This document shows positions 20,079 through 25,837 of a stretch of DNA of 40,772 bases, one piece after another (the stretch's first letter is position 1; every line of letters starts with the position of its first letter). Below the pieces are notes generated by a model. That model was given only the letters and a program-made list of their open reading frames with translations, was not told the origin of the DNA and made no database searches. Both the position numbers and the translations under genes were made by a program. Origin of the DNA: a virus; the IMG/VR virus record IMGVR_UViG_3300042923_000433, positions 1 to 40,772 of that record. One strand, given 5' to 3'.

Positions 20079-20182
20079 TGTTCATACAGATGTGTGCTAT
20101 CCGCTGAGGTTGAGGTGTATGAACACCTTGGCGTACCCTGAGGTGTATGAACACCTTCGGTAGGGGGTCATCTGTATGAACA
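20079..20182 (+). promoter_or_regulatory. Four-site operator array and promoter of the RHH gene
   Basis: The motif TGTATGAACA occurs four times: inverted in TGTTCATACAGATG (20079-20092), in two palindromes AGGTGTATGAACACCT (20113-20128 and 20141-20156, centres 28 bases apart), and in CATCTGTATGAACA (20169-20182). The first and last sites are a perfect 14-bp inverted repeat. TTGAGG (20110-20115) and TACCCT (20134-20139), 18 apart, make a likely promoter with one operator in its spacer. The last site covers the ATG at 20176. Confidence 0.72.
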
Positions 20183-20382
20183 GAGGTGGCAGACTGTCGC
20201 GTATGCCAAACCAGCCCGCAACGACGATCCGAGGTGTGCGCATACCGGATGACATCTGGGAGGACGCCAAGCTCGTCGCGAAAGCCGAGGGATTCAACGG
20301 TGTGAGCGAAATGATCCGCGACTGCCTCGAGCTGCGCATCGCGGACTACCGGTCGAAGCATCCAGCGCCCGACGACGTGTAG
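20176..20382 (+). CDS. Ribbon-helix-helix (Arc/MetJ-type) DNA-binding protein
   Basis: A 68-residue protein with a typical RHH domain: strand TTIRGVRIP, then helices DDIWEDAKLVAKAEG and GVSEMIRDCLELRIADY. RHH dimers bind short repeated sites cooperatively, and the repeated TGTATGAACA operator directly upstream is the likely target, so the gene is probably autoregulated. ATG 20176 is used because AGGGGG lies 8 bases before it and the mapped promoter is upstream; ATG 20203 is an alternative giving 59 residues. A role in the lysis-lysogeny choice or in controlling integrase is inferred from position. Confidence 0.8.
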   Translation: MNRGGRLSRMPNQPATTIRGVRIPDDIWEDAKLVAKAEGFNGVSEMIRDCLELRIADYRSKHPAPDDV

Positions 20383-20452
20383 GCATGCCTACAAAACGTC
20401 GCCCAGGGCAGCATCCCGTAGCCCAGGGCTCAATGATCCGATCCCGTGAAAA

Positions 20453-20469
20453 TCCGCGTGATTCCGCGG
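20453..20469. repeat. 17-bp direct repeat, copy 1 (other copy 22444-22460)
   Basis: TCCGCGTGATTCCGCGG occurs here and again, identically, at 22444-22460, 1,991 bases apart. It is partly palindromic. The two copies bracket the attP core, the first small-gene pair and the integrase. They stand at the same relative place before each copy of the duplicated leader at 20595 and 22525. Confidence 0.85.
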
Positions 20470-20530
20470 AATTCGGCTCGATCGGACTGCGTTGGGTAAC
20501 TGGTTCAAGTCCCGTTACTCACCCACATGA

Positions 20531-20563
20531 AAGGCCCGGAATCATGCGGATTCCGGGCCTTTT
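20531..20563 (+). terminator. Rho-independent terminator next to the attP core
   Basis: A perfect 13-bp stem (AAGGCCCGGAATC with GATTCCGGGCCTT), a 5-base loop and a TTTT tail, the clearest terminator in the genome. It follows the tRNA-like core by 5 bases, the arrangement of a tRNA gene and its terminator, so it may have been captured from a host. In the phage it would end the RHH-gene transcript. Confidence 0.85.
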
Positions 20564-20594
20564 CTCTGTCCATGCCTACATCTGCGCCTACATT

Positions 20595-20671
20595 CCTGTT
20601 AATCTGGGTGTGAGTAAGGCCCGCACCTGCGGTAACAGGCCGGGCCGATGGCCGATCAGGAAGGGATCGAC
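20595..20671 (+). promoter_or_regulatory. Structured 5' leader, copy A
   Basis: CCTGTTAAT (20595-20603) is followed by a hairpin GGCCCG-CA-CCTG-loop-CAGG-C-CGGGCC at 20618-20646, then CGATG and a ribosome-binding site AGGAAGG before the ATG at 20672. The same order and structure recur at 22525-22618, with a compensatory G-C to C-G swap in the outer stem, so the pairing is under selection. It may be a post-transcriptional control element or part of a promoter-operator. Confidence 0.6.
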
Positions 20672-20956
20672 ATGAACAAGGATACTGACTCCAAAGCTCG
20701 CGCCGCGCTTGAGGCGCTTCAGCGGGAGATGGACGCCTACCCCGCAGACACCCTAGGTGACGACCCACAAGAGTTTGACCAGTGGCGTGTGCTCTACGAC
20801 GCCGCCGTAGCAATCCGGGGCCTCCTGGACCGCACCGCCCGACTGGACACCGCGATCCGGGCCGCACTGAACGCCACAGACAGCGTCGGTGACCAGATCA
20901 TCTGGGACAGCGCCGAAGCCTACGACATCCTGGAAGCCGCGAGGGACGCATCATGA
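20672..20956 (+). CDS. Hypothetical protein, 94 aa, ending LEAARDAS
   Basis: A 94-residue acidic helical protein (ARAALEALQREMDAYPAD near the start). The last 8 residues LEAARDAS and their DNA are identical to the end of the gene at 22619-22876, while the rest differs. AGGAAGGGA lies about 6 bases before ATG 20672. It ends in an ATGA overlap with the next gene. It has the structured leader described for copy A. Function unknown; related in style to the leftward 152-residue ITDAQV protein. Confidence 0.72.
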   Translation: MNKDTDSKARAALEALQREMDAYPADTLGDDPQEFDQWRVLYDAAVAIRGLLDRTARLDTAIRAALNATDSVGDQIIWDSAEAYDILEAARDAS

Positions 20957-21198
20957 ACGCCGTCACATACTCGGGGCGCGATGGGTGGGCCGGGATAGAT
21001 ACGGTCGAGGCGGTCGGTGAGGCAGTCGACATGATCGCCGGATGGGCGGGCGACCCGGAAGAAGCGCACTTCGCGGAAGACTCACTGTATCTCCACGTGC
21101 TGAAGCAGATCGCGGAGGGGCGCCCCGCAGACCCATCAGCGTTCGCACGTGAAGCGCTCCGCGCCGAACAACTCGACTTCCCCCACTGGTATGCCTAA
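20953..21198 (+). CDS. Hypothetical protein, 81 aa
   Basis: An 81-residue acidic helical protein (TVEAVGEAVDMIAGWAG, then HFAEDSLYLHVLKQIAEG). ATG 20953 overlaps the previous stop by 4 bases, and its stop lies 8 bases inside the integrase frame. It is therefore translated in one operon with the 94-residue protein and the integrase. A place for a small integrase partner is possible, but no family is recognised. Confidence 0.7.
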   Translation: MNAVTYSGRDGWAGIDTVEAVGEAVDMIAGWAGDPEEAHFAEDSLYLHVLKQIAEGRPADPSAFAREALRAEQLDFPHWYA

Positions 21199-22387
21199 GC
21201 CGTCGCCGCGTAAGAACAAGGACGGTTCGGTTTCGTGGCGGGTGCAGTTCCGCATCGGAGAGAAGGTCGTCCAGGAGACGTTCGAGACGGAGAAGGGCGC
21301 AGCGGAGTTCGCGCGTCTCGTTGAGACTGCGGGCGGGAAGGCCGCCCGGGAGGTACTCACCAGGCGCCGTCAGGGCGAATCTGAGGCGATAACGCTCCGC
21401 ACCTGGACCGCCCACTACCTCAACCCGGACAGTGGCCTCCTGACCGGTATCGAACCCGGCACCCGGAAAGGGTACGAGCGGGCCGCTGAGAGCTCGTTCC
21501 TCCGCATCCTCGGCGACTACCCCGTCGATGCCATCCAGAAAGCCGACGTCGGCCGGTGGCTCGCATGGCAAGAAGTGCAACCCGCGCGTCGTGGTGGGGG
21601 GAAGGCTGTGGCGGCGAAGACGATCCGCAACTACCACGGCATCCTGTCCGCTGTTCTCGCCGCCGCGGTGGCTGAGAAGGTCCGTGACGACAACCCCGCC
21701 TACAAGACACGCCTGTCCAAGGGGGTGAAGCGGGAGGCCGTGTTCCTGTCCCCCGACGAGTTCACCACCCTCCTACACTTCACCACCGACCACTACCAAG
21801 GGTTGGTGATGTTCCTCGCCGGCACCGGCACACGTTGGGGTGAAGCGACCGCAGTGAAGTGGTCCGACGTGAACTCTCGAGCCACCCCCGCGACGGTGCG
21901 TATCGATGAGGCGTGGAAGAAGTCCGAAACGAACGTCCCCGTGCTGAAGCACACCAAGTCGGTGAAGTCGCTCCGCACCATCAGCCTCCCACCCGACGTG
22001 CTCGCCGCGATGGGTGACCGTGGTGCTGCACCCGACCTTGTGTTCTCCACCCGTGAGCTCAAACGACGCGTCCGCTACCAGACGTTCCGTGACCGGGTAT
22101 GGTTGCCCGCCGTCGAGAAAGCCATGAACCCGGACCTGTGCGAACAGGCAGGGCTGACACCACTCACCCGACGCCCCACACCACACGACCTCCGCCACTC
22201 ACACGCCTCCTGGTTGATCGCCGCGGGGACACCACTCCCCTACGTTCAAGCCCGCCTCGGACACGAGTCCATCCAGACCACTGTCAACGTGTACGGGCAC
22301 CTCGTACCTGACGCGCACATTCAGATGGCCGACGTCATCGGCGGCACACTCGCCAACGTTCGCCCGTTGAAGCAGATCGCGGTCTGA
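21191..22387 (+). CDS. int: Tyrosine integrase
   Basis: A 398-residue phage integrase of the tyrosine recombinase family that inserts the genome at the host tRNA-like attB and, with an excisionase, removes it. Seen: an N-terminal arm-binding region (GSVSWRVQFRIG), a SAM-like core-binding domain, and the catalytic residues Arg215 (TGTRWGEA), a Lys in KHTKSVK, His332-x2-Arg335 (HDLRHSHASW), His358 (LGHES) and Tyr368 (VYGHL). ATG 21191 overlaps the preceding gene by 8 bases and is preferred; a GTG at 21149 would add 14 residues. The attP candidate lies upstream at 20378-20592. Confidence 0.95.
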   Translation: MPKPSPRKNKDGSVSWRVQFRIGEKVVQETFETEKGAAEFARLVETAGGKAAREVLTRRRQGESEAITLRTWTAHYLNPDSGLLTGIEPGTRKGYERAAESSFLRILGDYPVDAIQKADVGRWLAWQEVQPARRGGGKAVAAKTIRNYHGILSAVLAAAVAEKVRDDNPAYKTRLSKGVKREAVFLSPDEFTTLLHFTTDHYQGLVMFLAGTGTRWGEATAVKWSDVNSRATPATVRIDEAWKKSETNVPVLKHTKSVKSLRTISLPPDVLAAMGDRGAAPDLVFSTRELKRRVRYQTFRDRVWLPAVEKAMNPDLCEQAGLTPLTRRPTPHDLRHSHASWLIAAGTPLPYVQARLGHESIQTTVNVYGHLVPDAHIQMADVIGGTLANVRPLKQIAV

Positions 22388-22443
22388 CCGCTTAGACGGC
22401 TGGTATGCGGTGCCGGTTACTGGGGGCTACTTTGCCCTACTGT

Positions 22444-22460
22444 TCCGCGTGATTCCGCGG
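22444..22460. repeat. 17-bp direct repeat, copy 2
   Basis: Identical to 20453-20469 (TCCGCGTGATTCCGCGG). It lies 57 bases after the integrase stop and 65 bases before the CCTGTTAAT box of leader copy B. Sequences such as GGTAGCGGCAGGTAG between them look repeat-like. This could be an integrase or regulator binding site or a scar of a segmental duplication. Confidence 0.85.
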
Positions 22461-22524
22461 GTGCAGTAGCCACAGGTAGCGGCAGGTAGTCCACGAAAAC
22501 GACCACTAAACAGCCACACCCAGC

Positions 22525-22618
22525 CCTGTTAATTGTCCGGGTCAGACGATAGAATCAGAGAAGAGCCCCGCACCTGCTGGACACAGGCCGGGGCGATGAC
22601 CGGAAACGAGGTTCCGAT
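22525..22618 (+). promoter_or_regulatory. Structured 5' leader, copy B, with promoter-like box
   Basis: CCTGTTAAT (22525-22533), then TAGAAT (22550-22555) as a possible -10, then the hairpin GCCCCG-CA-CCTG-loop-CAGG-C-CGGGGC at 22565-22594, CGATG, and GAGG 7 bases before the ATG at 22619. It matches leader copy A in order, stem lengths and the inner CCTG/CAGG pairing; the outer stem differs by a compensated base pair. Confidence 0.6.
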
Positions 22619-22876
22619 ATGACCACAGTACCGAACGACCGCGACTCGCTGGTCGACATGATGCTGGAACTCGATACCATGCTCACCGAAGGCGGTCAGC
22701 GGCGCGAGCAGTGCGAACTCATCCTGGACGCCCTCGCCGAGCACGGCTTCCGCCAGGACGCACCCATCACCGACGCACAGGTGACAGCGGCCATGAACGC
22801 CCTGCACGATCTGGTCGAGAACGGTGATCGCCCCGCGGTTCGTGCCGCTCTGGAAGCCGCGAGGGACGCATCATGA
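22619..22876 (+). CDS. Hypothetical protein, 85 aa, ITDAQV family, ending LEAARDAS
   Basis: An 85-residue helical protein containing APITDAQVTAAMNAL and ending LEAARDAS. The first element is shared with the leftward 152-residue protein (17712-18170), the second, identical in DNA, with the 94-residue protein (20672-20956). The start and ribosome-binding site belong to leader copy B, and the stop overlaps the next gene by ATGA. The family is common in actinophages without known function. Confidence 0.75.
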   Translation: MTTVPNDRDSLVDMMLELDTMLTEGGQRREQCELILDALAEHGFRQDAPITDAQVTAAMNALHDLVENGDRPAVRAALEAARDAS

Positions 22877-23049
22877 GCGACCGCCCGCGCGCCGCGTGGA
22901 TGTTCGAGGACTGGCCACAGAAGAGCGCCCGCCGGGATCTCCAGCAACTCAGCATGGCAATCTTGCGTATCCGTGTCGTTGCCGTGGACAATCCGGTGCG
23001 GTCACTTGTCAGATGGCTAGATACCCGCCTGGGCGCCGGTCGCACCTAA
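22873..23049 (+). CDS. Hypothetical protein, 58 aa
   Basis: A 58-residue basic protein (RPRAAWMFEDWPQKSARRD, then ILRIRVVAVDNPVRSLV). It overlaps the 85-residue gene by ATGA, as the 81-residue gene does with its own LEAARDAS partner. Not recognised. Confidence 0.6.
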   Translation: MSDRPRAAWMFEDWPQKSARRDLQQLSMAILRIRVVAVDNPVRSLVRWLDTRLGAGRT

Positions 23050-23087
23050 GCCGTCGCCGCGTCGGACCCTGCTCGTACGCTACCCGT

Positions 23088-23369
23088 ATGGGCCGGTTGA
23101 GTAAGGCGACGCTGCTGGACATCGAGCTCTCCGCGATCTGCACCCGCAACCAATACACCCACGACCCGGGGCCAGTCATCGACGAACTGCGTCGGGTCGC
23201 CGGGAAACGAACCGACCTTCTTGCGATGGTCGCCGGCATGTGGGCCGGCTATTACAGAAACCCGTACACAACTGAACTAGCAGACGCGTTACTCCAGATC
23301 CCCGGCGCCACCGAATGGGTGCCGCTCGGGGTGAAACGACGCGGCGCCGAACCACACAGAACCCCGTAA
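23088..23369 (+). CDS. Hypothetical protein, 93 aa
   Basis: A 93-residue protein (MGRLSKATLLDIELSAI at the start, then ELRRVAGKRTDLLAMVAG). There is no ribosome-binding site, but TACGCT at 23076-23081 lies 6 bases before the ATG, so it may be a leaderless gene with its own promoter; no -35 is evident. It is the last rightward gene before the convergent terminator at 23381-23416. Expression from the prophage is plausible. Function unknown. Confidence 0.65.
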   Translation: MGRLSKATLLDIELSAICTRNQYTHDPGPVIDELRRVAGKRTDLLAMVAGMWAGYYRNPYTTELADALLQIPGATEWVPLGVKRRGAEPHRTP

Positions 23370-23380
23370 ACGCAGAGAAG

Positions 23381-23416
23381 CGCCCCTCGAACCTCCCGAA
23401 GGAGGCCCGAGGGGCG
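23381..23416. terminator. Bidirectional terminator between convergent operons
   Basis: A long hairpin: CGCCCCTCG (23381-23389) pairs with CGAGGGGCG (23408-23416), and inside it CCTCC pairs with GGAGG around a CGAA loop. It lies between the end of the rightward block and the end of the leftward lysis operon, where a two-way terminator is expected. There is no long T-run on either side. Confidence 0.75.
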
Positions 23417-23428
23417 TCAGTGTGTAGG

Positions 23429-23503
23429 TCAGAACCAGCGGAGGAAGAACCCGAAGACGAGCCGGATGCCGTTCGTCTTGCTGTGCGGAGTCGGGCGGAT
23501 CAC
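23429..23503 (-). CDS. Possible 24-aa peptide after the holin
   Basis: A 24-residue frame starting at a GTG that overlaps the holin-like gene's stop (GTGA). It reads VIRPTPHSKTNGIRLVF and ends in FFLRWF, a basic then aromatic-hydrophobic peptide. The overlap style is that of real genes in this operon, but the frame is so short that chance cannot be excluded. Confidence 0.35.
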   Translation of the reverse strand: MIRPTPHSKTNGIRLVFGFFLRWF

Positions 23504-23742
23504 GCGCGACCCCCCGTGTTGGTGTTCGCGACAGCCAGGGTGCCAACAGGGACGCCCAGGTAGGCGAGGATCGCGAGAGACGCTGTAAGGAAGTCGGGCT
23601 GTGCGACCTCGAGCGACGCATAACCCACCTGTGCGGCGCCGGCAACGATGATCACCACCACATACCCGCCATAGATGTAGGCGCGGGCCTTCGCGTTCTT
23701 CACAATCACGCCGAGCTGCGACGCGTTCGGGATGTCAGTCAT
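23500..23742 (-). CDS. Holin-like membrane protein, 80 aa
   Basis: An 80-residue protein with two membrane segments: YIYGGYVVVIIVAGAAQVGY (about residues 23-42) and FLTASLAILAYLGVPVGTLA (about 52-71), separated by a short acidic loop. Size, topology and location downstream of the endolysin fit a class II holin, which opens the membrane for the endolysin. GGAGG lies 5 bases before the ATG at 23742. A hairpin at 23760-23779 separates it from the other membrane protein of the cassette. Confidence 0.75.
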   Translation of the reverse strand: MTDIPNASQLGVIVKNAKARAYIYGGYVVVIIVAGAAQVGYASLEVAQPDFLTASLAILAYLGVPVGTLAVANTNTGGRA

Positions 23743-23759
23743 TGGTCCTCCAATAGGAA

Positions 23760-23779
23760 CGCCGCCCGTGAAGGCGGCG
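23760..23779. terminator. Small hairpin in the lysis cassette
   Basis: CGCCGCC-CGTGAA-GGCGGCG, a perfect 7-bp stem with a 6-base loop, in the 59-base gap between the two lysis membrane-protein genes. There is no T-run. It may tune holin translation or the mRNA level rather than end transcription. Confidence 0.4.
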
Positions 23780-23801
23780 CGATTGGTCTTGGTGTGTGGG
23801 G

Positions 23802-24122
23802 TCACCGGGGCAGGTTCACGGGCCAGATGGGGCGCGGGCGGTCTGTGGTCTCGACGTAGCCGCCCCACTCGTGCAGGACGTGCGCGTGAGACCGGTACGC
23901 GTTGCGTTCGTTCTCGAGCAGGGTGACGCGGTCCTCGAGCTTCTTGATGTCGTCACGCATGCCCTGTGCGTACTCGAGTGCGAGTTGGCCGGCGTCGACT
24001 CTGGCGTTGCGTCTGTTCGTCAGCCACGTGCCGAGGACAGCGCCGCCCGCCGTAAAGATCGCCGCACCGATCAGGCCGAGGGCGCCCCACACCGCTGGGG
24101 GGATGGCGGCGAGCTCAGCCAT
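23802..24122 (-). CDS. Single-pass membrane protein with coiled coil (DUF2746-like)
   Basis: A 106-residue protein with one membrane segment (WGALGLIGAAIFTAGGAVLG, residues 11-30), a basic stop-transfer (NRRNAR) and a predicted coiled coil (MRDDIKKLEDRVTLLENERN). This layout matches, from memory, the DUF2746 proteins that sit beside endolysins in actinophages. It may act as a second holin or an accessory lysis protein. The start overlaps the endolysin stop by 8 bases. Confidence 0.7.
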   Translation of the reverse strand: MAELAAIPPAVWGALGLIGAAIFTAGGAVLGTWLTNRRNARVDAGQLALEYAQGMRDDIKKLEDRVTLLENERNAYRSHAHVLHEWGGYVETTDRPRPIWPVNLPR

Positions 24123-25140
24123 TCGACATCCTCCGAACCTGCTCATCGGCGACGGCGGACGCGAGACGCGCCACATCCGCGTCACTGAGCGCCGTGAGGT
24201 TGCCTGCCGCGACAGGGAAGCTCGCAGCCTGTCCGCCGACGGCCTGGCTCTTCCAGAGGTCGTACTGTCGGTCGTTGCCTTCGAGGCGCCGGATCGAGAA
24301 GGGCTGGTTCGCGAACTCTTCCTCCGTCAGAACCTTGAAGTAGCCAATGTCGAACAGTGTCCAGGGGCGGTCGTTCTGCCCCTTGCCGAGGAAGGCTTCG
24401 TCATCAGGAACCGAGACAGAGACGTTGGTTGCGAGCGACACCCAGTAGTCGTACTGGGCGTCGTTTCCGTTACGAACCCCACCGGGCCCGACGAGAATGT
24501 CTCCCTGCTCGGCCTCAGCCTGCGAGCGGTATGTGAACACGCCCTTGGGGCCGATGAGCGCCCCGAGGCCGCGGCCGGGTGCATGGATCGAGTACATGTC
24601 TTCCTCCATGAGGATCGGTTCGGGGTTGGGGAACGGGGATGCTCCACCGCTGGCGGTCGCGCCGCGGTCGACGTACTTCTCAAAGTCGAGGGTCGGTTCC
24701 ATCGGGTAACGACCGAACCGGTAGTAGTGGCCCGCCCACAGGGTTGTGTGGACATGGGGGCCACCCGTGTTCGCCGGGATACCCGAGGGTCCGGTCGCAC
24801 CGAAGTACTCCGACCCGTACCCGGACGCACCTGAGTAGCCGACGATCTGACCGCGGGTGACACGCCCACCCCGGTCGACGTTCGCCTGATAACGGGACAG
24901 GTGCAGGTAACGCACCCTTCGGCCGTCATCAAGGTCGATGGTGATGAACCGGCCGGTAGGTGTTGCGAGGCTCCCGCCCCGCTCAAACACCCGACCATCG
25001 CCCGCCGCACGGATCGGTGTACCGATCGGGCAGTAGTAGTCGACGCCAGCCTCACTTGATGGTGTGGTGCGGCGAGTGTGGGCCAAGTAGGTGCTCATGC
25101 GACCGTTGACAGGATCGACGGGGCGAACGTATCCAGGCAT
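24115..25140 (-). CDS. Endolysin, M23 (LytM-type) peptidase domain
   Basis: A 341-residue peptidoglycan peptidase. The M23 domain spans about residues 15-150: the Asp of the H-x3-D motif (EAGVDYYCPIGTPI, Asp34), the conserved YLHLSRY (His80) and the H-x-H pair (GGPHVHTTLW, His129/His131). The first zinc ligand, normally His, is Glu30. About 180 C-terminal residues without a known repeat probably bind the cell wall (two similar segments around NGNDAQYDYW and GNDRQYDLW). GGAAGG lies 8 bases before ATG 25140. No signal peptide, so export depends on the holin. Confidence 0.85.
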   Translation of the reverse strand: MPGYVRPVDPVNGRMSTYLAHTRRTTPSSEAGVDYYCPIGTPIRAAGDGRVFERGGSLATPTGRFITIDLDDGRRVRYLHLSRYQANVDRGGRVTRGQIVGYSGASGYGSEYFGATGPSGIPANTGGPHVHTTLWAGHYYRFGRYPMEPTLDFEKYVDRGATASGGASPFPNPEPILMEEDMYSIHAPGRGLGALIGPKGVFTYRSQAEAEQGDILVGPGGVRNGNDAQYDYWVSLATNVSVSVPDDEAFLGKGQNDRPWTLFDIGYFKVLTEEEFANQPFSIRRLEGNDRQYDLWKSQAVGGQAASFPVAAGNLTALSDADVARLASAVADEQVRRMSNG

Positions 25141-25165
25141 CCGCGTTCCCTTCCGGGCATGAGAA

Positions 25166-25196
25166 AGCCCCCGACCGGAGACCGTGGTCGGGGGCT
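25166..25196 (-). terminator. Terminator upstream of the endolysin
   Basis: On the minus strand an 11-bp perfect stem AGCCCCCGACC / GGTCGGGGGCT with a 9-base loop is followed by TTTCTC. It lies between the small HTH gene and the endolysin, only about 25 bases before the endolysin start. It should lower endolysin expression relative to the genes upstream, or need read-through. Confidence 0.7.
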
Positions 25197-25210
25197 GGTT
25201 CAGCCGTTGT

Positions 25211-25405
25211 TTAGTTGGCTTGTTTCTTCCACTGGGTGATGGTGTCGGGTGAGATCCCGGCTTCCTTCGCGGCGGCTCGAACACTCGAACGTGCAGCAAC
25301 GTCAAGCACTGTTTGCCGCCAGTGGTGTTCGGCCGCGGTCTTCTGTGCCCGTGCGGCTTCGATGCGTTCGGCGTCTTGTGTGGTCACGGTGCGGCGTGGG
25401 TTCAC
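25211..25405 (-). CDS. Small HTH protein, 64 aa
   Basis: A 64-residue protein ending in a helix-turn-helix (AARSSVRAAAKEAGISPDTI then TQWKKQAN), similar to the first helices of sigma-like or Hin-type recognition domains. The N-terminal half is helical and charged. GTG 25405 overlaps the previous stop (GTGA). It lies in the lysis operon just before a terminator, so it may regulate lysis or late genes. Target unknown. Confidence 0.65.
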   Translation of the reverse strand: MNPRRTVTTQDAERIEAARAQKTAAEHHWRQTVLDVAARSSVRAAAKEAGISPDTITQWKKQAN

Positions 25406-25554
25406 CCGACCAACGTACCGAAGTCGGGTCGCCCACCGCGGGCGTATGTGTCGCGGGGGCAGACTTCGTGTCGGTCGCATTCGGTGTCGTCGTCCATGTG
25501 CCGCCAGTGGGCGGGGAAGAGGCTGGTGTCGACGTCCATGATCGTGGTCTCCAT
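25402..25554 (-). CDS. Hypothetical protein, 50 aa
   Basis: A 50-residue acidic protein (MDVDTSLFPAHWRHMDDDTE) with two cysteines in a CDRHEVCPRD context, a possible metal site. ATG 25554 is 6 bases after the -10 of a good promoter, suggesting a leaderless mRNA; ATG 25539, with GGAG about 9 bases upstream, is the alternative start. It is the first gene of the lysis operon. Function unknown. Confidence 0.6.
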   Translation of the reverse strand: METTIMDVDTSLFPAHWRHMDDDTECDRHEVCPRDTYARGGRPDFGTLVG

Positions 25555-25560
25555 AGGTGA

Positions 25561-25589
25561 ACTGTACTGGTCATCGTTACGGTTGACAA
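25561..25589 (-). promoter_or_regulatory. Leftward promoter of the lysis operon
   Basis: On the minus strand TTGTCA (25584-25589) and TACAGT (25561-25566) are exactly 17 bases apart, the closest fit to the sigma70 consensus in this genome. The ATG at 25554 starts 6 bases after the -10, so transcription would begin at the start codon. It lets lysis genes be expressed separately from the tail operon. Confidence 0.7.
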
Positions 25590-25645
25590 GAGGTTTTCCC
25601 ATAACGCGTAGAGCAGTCACCCGCGCCGCTGATACATCGCCGGGG

Positions 25646-25834
25646 CTATTGGATCGGGACCGCCGTGCCGCCCACGTTCAAGAACCGCTTCGGGTCGACG
25701 GGGATACCTCCCGACCCACCGGAATCGACGATGGTTAGGACGCTGAGGTCGAGCGGGACACCGAAGCCCCAGCCCGACCCCAACGACACCGCGTCGCTTG
25801 GGGACATGATGGCGAAAGCACCCAGGTCGGCCAT
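25646..25834 (-). CDS. Hypothetical tail-operon protein, 62 aa
   Basis: A 62-residue protein rich in Gly, Ser, Val and Pro (LGAFAIMSPSDAVSLGSGWG) that looks all-beta. It starts 4 bases after the stop of the large minor tail protein and is the last gene before the lysis promoter. Probably a small virion or fibre-associated protein, from position only. Confidence 0.65.
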   Translation of the reverse strand: MADLGAFAIMSPSDAVSLGSGWGFGVPLDLSVLTIVDSGGSGGIPVDPKRFLNVGGTAVPIQ

Positions 25835-25837
25835 GGA

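Larger units (their letters stand above)
20378..20592. other. attP candidate: tRNA-like core with arm-type sites
   Basis: The core is GGTTCAAGTCCCGTTACTCA and the next four bases (20502-20525), which looks like the T-arm and acceptor end of a tRNA gene and would restore the host tRNA on integration. GCCTACA-type sites flank it: a perfect palindrome TGTAGGCATGCCTACA at 20378-20393 on the left, and ATGCCTACA (20572-20580) and GCCTACA (20586-20592) on the right, as expected of integrase arm sites. The integrase gene begins about 600 bases downstream. Confidence 0.6.

Noticed and set aside
20490-20525. Complete tRNA gene at the attP core
   Set aside because: Only the T-loop and acceptor 3' side are present; the upstream sequence cannot form the other arms and the T-stem has a mismatch.
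20385-20675. Plus-strand frame running through attP
   Set aside because: It crosses the tRNA-like core and a strong terminator; the text VTGSSPVTHP is the usual false translation of a tRNA T-arm.
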